A stretch of DNA of 6,438 bases from positions 1 through 6,438 of the forward strand of contig CAILDT010000421.1 in NCBI GenBank assembly GCA_903833025.1, written 5' to 3'. The first letter of the stretch is position 1; each line of letters opens with the position of its first letter. Shown here one piece after another: positions 1 to 6,297 of this stretch. This DNA comes from an uncultured Bacteroidota bacterium (GTDB lineage Bacteria; Bacteroidota; Bacteroidia; 2-12-FULL-35-15). Under the pieces are notes generated by a model. It was not told the DNA's origin and did not search any database. It saw only the letters and a list, made by a program, of their open reading frames with translations. The translations under genes were made by a program, and so were the position numbers.

Positions 1-20
1 GTTTCATTTCGCGAAGCGGG

Positions 21-64
21 TATTTCGACAAGCTTAGTAACTGGGTACTGAGTTTGTTGAAGTA
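21..64. repeat. Imperfect palindrome, REP-like dispersed repeat
   Basis: Two 19-base arms (21-39 and 46-64) surround a 6-base loop (40-45). Of 19 pairs, 15 are Watson-Crick and the other four (23/62, 27/58, 32/53, 35/50) are G-T, so the transcript could form an unbroken hairpin with G-U wobbles. The left arm core TTCGACAAGCTTAG is close to a TTCGACAAGCTCAG palindrome that I recall as dispersed in intergenic DNA of many Bacteroidetes. The differences look like transition decay of an originally perfect palindrome. There is no T-tract directly after it, so it is a poor intrinsic terminator, although it could protect the 3' end of an upstream transcript. An 8-base palindrome TTCGCGAA (8-15) lies just before it and may belong to the same unit. 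Confidence 0.6.
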
Positions 65-76
65 TTATTTAATCTC

Positions 77-89
77 TGTCATTTTGTCA
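77..89 (+). promoter_or_regulatory. TGTCA-N3-TGTCA direct repeat (putative operator)
   Basis: Two TGTCA half-sites at 77-81 and 85-89 are separated by TTT, an 8-base period that would place both on nearly the same DNA face. The second copy overlaps the presumed -33 element of the promoter before the HEPN gene. An identical arrangement with spacer GAG occurs at 6300-6312, after secG. The recurrence suggests a protein binding site, but that role is inferred from the sequence alone. Confidence 0.4.
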
Positions 90-112
90 TACTTCTATTT
101 TTATTACCTTTG
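83..112 (+). promoter_or_regulatory. Bacteroidetes-type promoter (TTTG / TAnnTTTG)
   Basis: TACCTTTG at 105-112 is an exact match to the Bacteroidetes -7 consensus TAnnTTTG. TTTG at 83-86 is a matching -33 element with an 18-base spacer, within the range known for this phylum. Transcription would begin a few bases after 112, leaving a very short leader before the HEPN start at 131 or 134. This makes a start at the TTG at 110 unlikely, because it lies inside the -7 element. The promoter probably drives the HEPN-nucleotidyltransferase pair and may read into miaB, whose start is only five bases beyond that pair. Confidence 0.55.
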
Positions 113-130
113 CAGTCCTTAAAAAATAAA

Positions 131-520
131 GTGTTGGACGAAAAAATTAAATATTGGCTCGATTTATCAGAATACGATTTGGAAACAGCAAGGGCTATGC
201 TTACCAGCAAACGGTATTTGTATGTAGGGTTTATGTGCCATCAAGCCATTGAAAAAATATTTAAAGCGTATTTTACTAAACTTAAATCCGAAACGCCTCC
301 ATTTACACACAATCTCTCTTATCTCGCTAAAAAAGGGGAGTTTTATGATTCTTTTGATGAATCACAAAAAGATTTTATTGATGAAATAGAGCCGTTAAAT
401 ATTGAAGCACGCTATCCTTTATATAAGGAACGATTGTTAAAAAGTTTGACAGAACAAAAATGTAAAGAAATAATTAATGGTACTGAAACTCTTCAAAAAT
501 GGATAAAAGCGAAGCTATAA
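131..520 (+). CDS. HEPN domain protein (HepT-like partner of MNT)
   Basis: This is a small all-helical HEPN-domain protein of about 129 residues. The core reads RYLYVGFMCHQAIEK (residues 28-42 counted from GTG 131), followed by FTHNL near residue 60 and EARYPLY near 93-98, all typical of the HEPN family paired with minimal nucleotidyltransferases. In HepT/MntA systems the HEPN partner is an RNase toxin that the nucleotidyltransferase AMPylates. Here no R-X4-6-H motif is visible; the nearest Arg-His pair is R-X8-H, so nuclease activity is uncertain. There is no early ATG. GTG 131 or TTG 134 (giving MDEKIKYW, a usual-looking family start) both fit; TTG 110 lies within the promoter. The 3' end overlaps the next gene by 22 bases, indicating translational coupling. 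The family call is secure; the toxin role and exact start are not. Confidence 0.85.
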   Translation: MLDEKIKYWLDLSEYDLETARAMLTSKRYLYVGFMCHQAIEKIFKAYFTKLKSETPPFTHNLSYLAKKGEFYDSFDESQKDFIDEIEPLNIEARYPLYKERLLKSLTEQKCKEIINGTETLQKWIKAKL

Positions 521-804
521 ACATTGTTAAACAGTATAAAAATTTACTGAAACAACATTTTGTTTTTGAAAATATTTATTTGTTTGGCTCCTATGCCAAC
601 AACACTAACCGCGAAGATAGCGACATAGATGTAGCTATTGTAGTAAATAAATTGCCAGATGATTATTTTACAATTACCCCTCTTATTTGGAAATTAAGAA
701 GAATGATTGATGTGCGAATTGAACCCGTAATTATTGAGAAAATGAATGACAATTCGGGGCTTTTGAAAGATATAGAAACTAAGGGGATTGAAATAAAAGA
801 ATAA
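499..804 (+). CDS. MNT-family minimal nucleotidyltransferase (MntA-like antitoxin)
   Basis: This 101-residue protein has the polymerase-beta-type nucleotidyltransferase fold. The signature is visible as LFGSYANNTNREDSDIDVAI: G30-S31, then S41-D42-x-D44, which bind metal and nucleotide. A third acidic position is probably E75 in VRIEPV, where Asp is more usual. The length is normal for the minimal family. In characterised MntA/HepT pairs this protein is the antitoxin and transfers AMP to a Tyr of the HEPN toxin. The ATG lies inside the 3' end of the HEPN gene, the usual order and overlap for such pairs. The gene stops five bases before miaB, so the three genes may share a transcript. Base composition looks clearly more AT-rich than miaB, consistent with an acquired module. 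Confidence 0.88.
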   Translation: MDKSEAINIVKQYKNLLKQHFVFENIYLFGSYANNTNREDSDIDVAIVVNKLPDDYFTITPLIWKLRRMIDVRIEPVIIEKMNDNSGLLKDIETKGIEIKE

Positions 805-809
805 CAAAA

Positions 810-2240
810 ATGTCAGAAAATAAAGTAATAGACGAAAGCAAACAAGGCGAAGCATTGATGATAGAATCAGCTGCAACGGAAGGCGGGAAAAAACTATTTT
901 TAGAAAGTTACGGCTGCGCGATGAATTTTTCGGATTCCGAAATAGTGGCTTCTATTTTAAAAGACAAAGGGTTTAGCACCACACAGGATTTTTTTGAAGC
1001 CGATGTAATATTTGTAAACACCTGCGCCATTCGCGAAGGAGCCGAACAGCGTGTGAGGAAACGATTAACAGAATACAGGAAGGCGAAAAAGACGAATCCG
1101 GATTTGATTATTGGGGTGCTTGGTTGTATGGCTGAGCGGTTGAAATCTCAGTTTCTGGAAGAAGAAAAATTAGTGGATATTGTGGTGGGACCGGATGCGT
1201 ATCGTAGTTTGCCCGAATTAATTGAAATAGCAGAAACAGGGCAGAAGGCAGTAAACGTGCTGTTATCGAAAGAAGAAACGTATGCTGATATTGCTCCGGT
1301 GAGATTGCAAAGCAACGGAGTTACAGCATTTATAAGCATTACAAGAGGTTGCGATAATATGTGCGCGTTTTGTGTAGTGCCATTTACAAGAGGAAGGGAA
1401 CGCAGCCGCGACCCCGAAACCATTGTGAATGAAGCGAAAGAATTGTTTGAACAAGGATACAGAGAAGTAACCTTATTGGGGCAAAATGTGGATTCGTACC
1501 TTTGGACTGGTGGCGGATTAAAGAAAGAGAATATTACAAAGGAAGAACTTGAAAACGCTACCACATTTGCGCAATTGCTGGAAAAAGTGGCGTTGATAAA
1601 TGTTGATTTGAGGGTTCGGTTTAGTACATCTCACCCAAAAGATATGTTGGATGATGTGCTTTATACCATCGCGAAGTACGATAACATTTGCAGCTATGTT
1701 CATTTGCCAGTGCAGAGCGGCAACTCCAGAATTTTAGAGATGATGAATCGCGGTTATACCCGCGAATGGTACTTGAGTCGCATTGATGCAATAAGAAGAA
1801 TTATACCTGATGCAGGCATTTCGATGGATATTATTACTGGGTTTTGTAGCGAAACGGAGGAAGAACATCAAGATACATTGAGTTTGATGGAAGAAGTGAA
1901 ATATGATTTCGGTTATATGTTTGCTTACAGCGAGCGACCGAAAACATTGGCGGAACGGAAATATAAAGATGATGTGCCTGCCGAAGTAAAAAGCAGAAGA
2001 TTGCAGGAAATTGTGGATTTGCAGGTGAAACATTCAGCCATCAGAACAAAACAAGGAGTTGGGAAAGTGCATAGGGTATTGGTGGAAGGGGTTTCTAAAA
2101 AGAATAAGGAGGAGTTGTTTGGGAGAAATTCGCAGAATACAGTTGTTGTTTTTCCGAAAGAGAATTTTGTGAAAGGCGATTATGTGAATGTGCTTGTGGA
2201 GAGTTGTACTGGTGGTACGCTGATTGGGGTGGCGGTGTAA
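810..2240 (+). CDS. miaB: tRNA-2-methylthio-N6-dimethylallyladenosine synthase
   Basis: MiaB is a cytosolic radical-SAM methylthiotransferase that converts i6A37 to ms2i6A37 in tRNAs reading UNN codons. At 476 residues it has the full domain set. The N-terminal methylthiotransferase domain (about 27-150) carries cluster ligands C36 (SYGCAMN), C72 (NTCAIRE) and C106 (LGCMAE). The radical-SAM core (about 170-400) has C181-x3-C185-x2-C188 for the [4Fe-4S] cluster that binds S-adenosylmethionine. The C-terminal TRAM domain (about 414-476, with ELFGRNSQNTVVVFP) binds tRNA. The SYGCAMNFSDSEI and TRAM sequences fit Bacteroidetes MiaB better than RimO. The ATG follows an A-rich leader; residues 1-26 are a poorly conserved-looking extension, so a later start at M17 is possible. 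It is flanked on both sides by toxin-antitoxin-like pairs. All key residues are intact. Confidence 0.95.
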   Translation: MSENKVIDESKQGEALMIESAATEGGKKLFLESYGCAMNFSDSEIVASILKDKGFSTTQDFFEADVIFVNTCAIREGAEQRVRKRLTEYRKAKKTNPDLIIGVLGCMAERLKSQFLEEEKLVDIVVGPDAYRSLPELIEIAETGQKAVNVLLSKEETYADIAPVRLQSNGVTAFISITRGCDNMCAFCVVPFTRGRERSRDPETIVNEAKELFEQGYREVTLLGQNVDSYLWTGGGLKKENITKEELENATTFAQLLEKVALINVDLRVRFSTSHPKDMLDDVLYTIAKYDNICSYVHLPVQSGNSRILEMMNRGYTREWYLSRIDAIRRIIPDAGISMDIITGFCSETEEEHQDTLSLMEEVKYDFGYMFAYSERPKTLAERKYKDDVPAEVKSRRLQEIVDLQVKHSAIRTKQGVGKVHRVLVEGVSKKNKEELFGRNSQNTVVVFPKENFVKGDYVNVLVESCTGGTLIGVAV

Positions 2241-2281
2241 GTTTGAAATTATATTGAATAGGAATTTTAAAATAGAAAAGT

Positions 2282-2488
2282 ATGTCGAAAATAGATTTAT
2301 TAATAAAGGAAATTGAATCTCTCAAAGCGAGTGAAATTCAATTGTTGTTTCAAAAATTGTTGAAAAAATACAATGATATTGAAGCAGCTCAAAAGCTTTT
2401 AGCCAAATATAAAGGGGTTGGAAAAGGACTTTGGGAAAAGGATGCACAACAGATAATATCTGACGGCAGAAGAGATGAAAGACATTAA
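2282..2488 (+). CDS. Small putative antitoxin of PIN toxin module
   Basis: This 68-residue hydrophilic, charged and apparently helical protein has no family I can name. The N-terminal half has an amphipathic Leu/Ile pattern (IDLLIKEIESLKASEIQLLF) suited to dimerisation; the C-terminus is polar and ends in GRRDERH. The antitoxin call rests on position: it lies directly before a PIN-domain gene and overlaps it by 14 bases, the standard VapB-VapC arrangement. In such pairs the antitoxin C-terminus usually blocks the toxin active site and the N-terminus binds the promoter, but no AbrB, MetJ/Arc or Phd signature is obvious here. It begins 41 bases after miaB, and I could not identify a convincing promoter in that gap. 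Confidence 0.7.
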   Translation: MSKIDLLIKEIESLKASEIQLLFQKLLKKYNDIEAAQKLLAKYKGVGKGLWEKDAQQIISDGRRDERH

Positions 2489-2900
2489 AAAGGTATTTAT
2501 AGATACAGCTCCTTTTATCTATTACATAGAGGATAATAAGTTATTTTCGGATAAAGTGGGAAGTTATCTAAGTGATTGTTTAATTCACGAAGTAACAATG
2601 ATTACTAGTGTTATCTCCTATATGGAGTTTTGTGTTCTGCCAGAAAGAACAAAAAAATTAACTGTAATACTGAAATTTAGAGAGATATTATTAAAGCTAT
2701 CCATTCCATTGATAGAAGTCGATTTTTCGATTTCAGAATATGCGTCACAACTTAGGGCTAAATATTATTTCTTAAAGGGGTTAGATGCTTTGCAACTTTC
2801 AATTGCGATAAAAAATAATTGCGATGCTTTTTTGACAAACGATAAAGAACTACTGAAAATTAAAGAAATTAAAATTGTTGTTTTAGCAAACATTAAATAA
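2475..2900 (+). CDS. PIN-domain ribonuclease, VapC-like toxin
   Basis: This 141-residue PIN-domain protein is probably a metal-dependent endoribonuclease that cuts RNA. The acidic catalytic set is visible in order: D10 in VFIDTAPFIYYIE, E51 in SYMEFCVLP, D104 in LKGLDALQLSIAI, and D117/D123 in CDAFLTNDKEL. The length and the ending in a FLTND beta-strand motif fit VapC-type PIN toxins, and all active-site residues appear intact, so it is likely functional. Its start overlaps the small gene before it by 14 bases, implying coupled translation. It lies between miaB and the transcription activator gene, which are adjacent in the arrangement I recall for related bacteria, so the pair seems to have inserted there. 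The RNA target cannot be read from the sequence. Confidence 0.88.
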   Translation: MKDIKKVFIDTAPFIYYIEDNKLFSDKVGSYLSDCLIHEVTMITSVISYMEFCVLPERTKKLTVILKFREILLKLSIPLIEVDFSISEYASQLRAKYYFLKGLDALQLSIAIKNNCDAFLTNDKELLKIKEIKIVVLANIK

Positions 2901-2918
2901 CAAAAGAGTTATAAACAA

Positions 2919-4193
2919 ATGACAATACAAGAAATAAAAAACAGGTTTGGGATAATAGGAAGTTCGGCTTCTTTAGATAGAGCGATAGATATTGCCAAGC
3001 AAGTAGCACCCACCGATTTAACAGTATTAATAACCGGCGAAAGTGGAACGGGAAAGGAAGTGTTTCCACAGATAATACACGCTCTAAGTGCGCGCAAACA
3101 CGGGCAATACATAGCTGTAAACTGTGGCGCGATACCAGAAGGAACAATAGATTCGGAATTGTTTGGACACGAAAAAGGTTCGTTTACGAGTGCGCACGAA
3201 GCGCGTAAAGGTTATTTTGAGGTAGCAAACGGAGGAACAATATTTTTAGATGAGATAGCCGAAATGCCGATGGCTACACAAGCAAGATTGTTGAGAGTAT
3301 TGGAAACAGGAGAATTTATTAAAGTAGGTTCGTCCAAAGTTTTGAAAACGGACGCGAGGATAGTGGCGGCTACCAACGTGAATGTGCAGCAGGCAATTGA
3401 GAAAGGGAAATTCAGAGAGGATTTATATTACCGATTGAATACCGTGCCGATAACTGTTCCGCCATTGAGAGAACGGAAACCAGATATATTTTTGTTGTTT
3501 AGAAAGTTTGCTTCTGATTTTTCGGCGAAATACCGTATGCCAACCATAAAACTGGATGCCGAAGCAGAGCAGTTGCTTACCAATTATTATTTTCAGGGAA
3601 ACGTGAGGCAACTGAAAAACATTACAGAACAAATTTCGGTTATTGAGAAACAAAGAGATATAACTGCAGATATATTACTTACTTATTTACCCCAGCAACA
3701 AATATCTAACCTGCCAATGGTTGTAGGCAATGCGACACAAACAACAGATTTCAACGAGCGTGACTTATTATATAAGGTGCTTTTTGATATGAAAAAAGAT
3801 TTGAATGATTTGAAAAAGGTGGTAGCCGATTTAACTGGGAATGACAATATAGTAAATCAGGAATTTATGCCTGAAAAAGTGGCGGTGATGAAAAAAGAAG
3901 TGGGAACTAAAGAAGCACCAATACAACTGGAATATAATACTCCGGCAGCATTGGTGAAAAAGGTAAAGGAGAAAATTCCGGTTAAAGAAGCAAGCGAGGA
4001 AGTGCTTTCGTTGCCAAAAATGGAACAAACGATGATAATAAGAGCGTTGAAAAAACATAAAGGGAAGCGGAAAAGAGCAGCGAAAGAACTTGGAATTGCG
4101 GAAAGGACTTTATATAGAAAGATGATAGATTACAATATTTCGGAACCTACTTTCTTTGACCAATCGGCAGCTAATAAGAAAGAAAAGAAATAA
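2919..4193 (+). CDS. Sigma-54-interaction (AAA+) Fis-family transcriptional regulator
   Basis: This 424-residue protein resembles bacterial enhancer-binding proteins that use ATP hydrolysis to open sigma-54 RNA polymerase complexes. The AAA+ domain begins almost at residue 1, with no receiver, PAS or GAF sensor domain in front. Walker A is GESGTGKE (40-47), Walker B GGTIFLDE (105-112), arginine-finger region KFREDLYYRL (164-173), and sensor II GNVRQL (227-232). Loop 1 reads GSFTSA (87-92) instead of the usual GAFTGA; the Gly to Ser change lies in the part that touches sigma-54. After the AAA+ domain comes a linker (about 265-365) with a probable short coiled coil at 282-305. A Fis-type helix-turn-helix follows (about 368-404, KRKRAAKELGIAERTLYRKM). 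With no sensor domain, regulation may be by abundance or a partner. It starts 18 bases after the PIN gene and leads into lptE after six bases. Confidence 0.92.
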   Translation: MTIQEIKNRFGIIGSSASLDRAIDIAKQVAPTDLTVLITGESGTGKEVFPQIIHALSARKHGQYIAVNCGAIPEGTIDSELFGHEKGSFTSAHEARKGYFEVANGGTIFLDEIAEMPMATQARLLRVLETGEFIKVGSSKVLKTDARIVAATNVNVQQAIEKGKFREDLYYRLNTVPITVPPLRERKPDIFLLFRKFASDFSAKYRMPTIKLDAEAEQLLTNYYFQGNVRQLKNITEQISVIEKQRDITADILLTYLPQQQISNLPMVVGNATQTTDFNERDLLYKVLFDMKKDLNDLKKVVADLTGNDNIVNQEFMPEKVAVMKKEVGTKEAPIQLEYNTPAALVKKVKEKIPVKEASEEVLSLPKMEQTMIIRALKKHKGKRKRAAKELGIAERTLYRKMIDYNISEPTFFDQSAANKKEKK

Positions 4194-4199
4194 TACCAC

Positions 4200-4745
4200 T
4201 TGTTAAAATCAAAAAGATTGAGATTTAATACTCCGATATATAAGGTAACTTTTTACAGCATTTACCTTTTCGCTATTGTTTTACTTTCGGGTTGCAAGGT
4301 ACATTATTCATTTAGCGGAGCATCCATTCCGCCAGAGGCAAAAACTGTTTCGGTGCAATATTTCCCCAACAATGCTTCACTTGCACCGCCTACTTTGAGT
4401 CAAACATTTACCGAGGCATTGCGAGATAAAATGAGTTCTCAAACCCGATTAGCACTCGTAAACAAAGGCGGAGATTTGAATTTTGAAGGAAGTGTAACCG
4501 GTTATACTTATGGTCCGGTGGCTATCCAAAGCACCGACCAAGCAGCGTTAAACAGAATAACAATGACAATTACTGTGAAATATACCTGCTCATTTGATGA
4601 AAAGAAAAACTTTGAACAAACGTTTTCTCGCTTTGCGGATTACCCAAGTACAACGGTTTTATCTTCGATAGAAGACCAAAAAATTAAGGAGATAAACGAA
4701 CAATTGGTGCAAGATATTTTTAATAAAGCACTAAACGATTGGTAA
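4200..4745 (+). CDS. lptE: LPS-assembly lipoprotein LptE
   Basis: LptE is the outer-membrane lipoprotein that plugs the LptD barrel and helps deliver lipopolysaccharide to the cell surface. Following a hydrophobic segment (about 16-30), a lipobox LSGC places the lipidated cysteine at residue 32. The mature part begins CKVHYSFSGASIPPEAKTVSV and continues with SLAPPTLSQTFTEALRDKM and a GSVTGY beta-strand region, the pattern of the short Bacteroidetes LptE family. No ATG is in a suitable place. TTG at 4200, six bases after the previous stop, is the best start; TTG at 4218 would still leave a workable signal peptide. The gene ends three bases before its neighbour, in a tight operon. The family call is firm, the start codon less so. 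Confidence 0.87.
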   Translation: MLKSKRLRFNTPIYKVTFYSIYLFAIVLLSGCKVHYSFSGASIPPEAKTVSVQYFPNNASLAPPTLSQTFTEALRDKMSSQTRLALVNKGGDLNFEGSVTGYTYGPVAIQSTDQAALNRITMTITVKYTCSFDEKKNFEQTFSRFADYPSTTVLSSIEDQKIKEINEQLVQDIFNKALNDW

Positions 4746-4748
4746 ACG

Positions 4749-5879
4749 ATGAATAGAAATCAATTTATATCTTTTGTTGAAAACCCTGATAAATTATCAG
4801 CTAATGATGGGGTGTTGCTTGCTGAATTGATTAAAAACTTCCCTTATTTTCAAACGGCTCATTTGCTTTATGCAAAGAGTTTGCACAACCAAAATAGTAT
4901 TCATTACAACAATCAGTTAAGAATTACTGCTGCTTATGCTACTGATAGAAAAGTGTTGCATCATCTTATCACTAAGCAGTGGAAGCAGGAAGCGGAGATT
5001 GTTTTAACTCCAGAAATTATTACTGCTGTTGAAGAAAAGAAAATAGAGCAAGCTGTAATTGAACTTGTGAAAGAGGAAATTATAGAGCAGCGTATTAAAC
5101 CTGTGGTTGAAGAGATTGTTGAAACCGTAGTTGTGGAAGAAATTAAACCAATAATTGTTGAAGCGGAAGTGCCAATAATTGTTGAAGTTGAAGAAAAGGT
5201 TATTGAGCCAGTGGTTGAAGACGTTGCAATTGAAGAAGTAGTTGAGGAAGTTATTGAAACTATTCAGGAAGAAGAAAAGATAATAGAGCCGAAAGAAGAG
5301 AAATTAGTTGATTTAGAAAAGGAATTTTTGGCTGAAGCGGTAAGTGCAAGTTATGAAATAGAAATGCTTAGTGCCGAGCCATTAGTACAGAAAGTTGAAC
5401 CTATAGATGTGCCTGTTATAATTGAACCTGTTATAATAGAAGAAAAGATAGAGGTAATTGAGCAGATAAAGAAAGAGGAAGTAAATATAGAATCCTTATC
5501 GTTTACAGATTGGTTGAAACATTTGAATGAAGGTTCTGTTATTACCGAAAAAGCAATTGAGGACGTACCTACTGCAACTGTCAAAGAGCAAAAGTTGGAT
5601 GCGTTCGACTTAATAGATAAGTTTATAAAAGAAGAGCCAAAACTAACTCGCCCAAAGGTGGAATTTTATAACCCCGTGAATATGGCAAAACAGTCGGTTG
5701 CTGATGATATTACCTTTGTAAGCGAAACGCTGGCAAAAATATTTGTTCTGCAAGGCAATTATATCAAGGCTTTGCAAGCTTATGAAAATTTACATTTGAA
5801 ATATCCGGAAAAAAGACTTTACTTTGCAGCCCAAATTAAAAATATAAGGAAATTAATTAATCAACAAAAGCAACAATAA
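4749..5879 (+). CDS. Acidic Glu/Val/Ile-rich protein with TPR-like C-terminus
   Basis: The function is unknown. The 376 residues fall into three parts. An N-terminal region (1-82) with FPYFQTAHLLYAKSLH looks helical and conserved. A long low-complexity stretch (about 84-245) consists mostly of Glu, Val, Ile and Lys with irregular repeats such as PIIVEAEVPIIVEVEE. A C-terminal region has SFTDWLKHL (251-259), IDKFIKEEPKL (289-299) and a TPR-like helical pair (about 322-360, ETLAKIFVLQGNYIKALQAYENLHLKYPEK). There is no signal peptide, so it is likely cytoplasmic. The same N- and C-terminal pattern occurs, as I recall, in Bacteroidetes proteins encoded between lptE and secG and named only as tetratricopeptide repeat or hypothetical proteins. 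It sits three bases from each neighbour, suggesting co-expression with envelope and secretion genes. A scaffold role is possible but not shown. Confidence 0.85.
   Translation: MNRNQFISFVENPDKLSANDGVLLAELIKNFPYFQTAHLLYAKSLHNQNSIHYNNQLRITAAYATDRKVLHHLITKQWKQEAEIVLTPEIITAVEEKKIEQAVIELVKEEIIEQRIKPVVEEIVETVVVEEIKPIIVEAEVPIIVEVEEKVIEPVVEDVAIEEVVEEVIETIQEEEKIIEPKEEKLVDLEKEFLAEAVSASYEIEMLSAEPLVQKVEPIDVPVIIEPVIIEEKIEVIEQIKKEEVNIESLSFTDWLKHLNEGSVITEKAIEDVPTATVKEQKLDAFDLIDKFIKEEPKLTRPKVEFYNPVNMAKQSVADDITFVSETLAKIFVLQGNYIKALQAYENLHLKYPEKRLYFAAQIKNIRKLINQQKQQ
5148..5187 (+). repeat. Internal direct repeat, 16 bp, within acidic region
   Basis: The 16-base sequence CCAATAATTGTTGAAG occurs at 5148-5163 and again at 5172-5187, an offset of 24 bases or eight codons. 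It encodes P-I-I-V-E twice in frame. The surrounding DNA has looser repeats of GTTGAAGAA type. This suggests the low-complexity segment grew, at least in part, by in-frame tandem duplication. Confidence 0.6.
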
Positions 5880-5882
5880 ACA

Positions 5883-6272
5883 ATGGGAACAATCATTTCA
5901 ATTTTAATCGTAATCGTTTGCATACTGCTTATTTTAGTGGTATTAGTACAAAATTCAAAAGGCGGAGGATTGGCATCTTCTTTCTCTTCTTCCAACCAAG
6001 TAATGGGAGTTCGTAAAACAGCCGACTTTTTAGAAAAAGCAACTTGGACATTAGCAATAGCTTTATTAGCATTAAGTTTAGTATCTACTGCATATAATAA
6101 ACCAGCAGAAGGAAGTAGCGCAAACGGAAACACATCTAAAACCCGCGAAGTAGGAGCTACAAAAGCAGGAAGCGACCAAGCAGGAACTGCCAAAACAACA
6201 CAAGCACCAGCAGGAAAAGCCGCTATAGGAACACCAGCTACTGCCCAGCCAAAACCTGCAGGCACAAAATAA
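5883..6272 (+). CDS. secG: Preprotein translocase subunit SecG
   Basis: SecG is the small inner-membrane subunit of the SecYEG channel that aids protein export. Two hydrophobic segments are clear: about 3-23 (IISILIVIVCILLILVVLV) and about 53-71 (ATWTLAIALLALSLVSTAY). Between them lies the conserved cytoplasmic loop QNSKGGGLASSFSSSNQVMG followed by VRKTADFLEKATW, which identifies the family. At 129 residues it is longer than the minimal SecG because of a Gly/Ala/Thr/Lys-rich tail (about 72-129) that looks disordered; such tails vary between species. The ATG comes three bases after the previous stop, after an A-rich leader. It is the last gene of the tight run and is followed by a terminator-like repeat. 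Confidence 0.93.
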   Translation: MGTIISILIVIVCILLILVVLVQNSKGGGLASSFSSSNQVMGVRKTADFLEKATWTLAIALLALSLVSTAYNKPAEGSSANGNTSKTREVGATKAGSDQAGTAKTTQAPAGKAAIGTPATAQPKPAGTK

Positions 6273-6297
6273 TCAACTGTTATATTTAATCAAGAAT

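Noticed and set aside
110..130. TTG at 110 as the HEPN start
   Set aside because: It lies inside the TACCTTTG -7 element, so it would be upstream of the expected transcript start; GTG 131 or TTG 134 fits the family better.
1148..1564. 138-residue open frame on the minus strand within miaB
   Set aside because: It is antisense to the conserved radical-SAM core, is Ser/Phe-rich and resembles no family.
2241..2281. Promoter in the miaB to antitoxin gap
   Set aside because: TTTG is present at 2242 but I found no acceptable TAnnTTTG at the right distance.
2893..3147. Overlapping minus-strand frames at the start of the activator gene
   Set aside because: They are antisense to the Walker A region of a strongly conserved protein and show no recognisable domain.
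5861..6265. 134-residue open frame on the minus strand opposite secG
   Set aside because: Its Ala/Pro/Val-rich product mirrors the Ala/Thr-rich tail and membrane segments of secG, a clear family member on the + strand.
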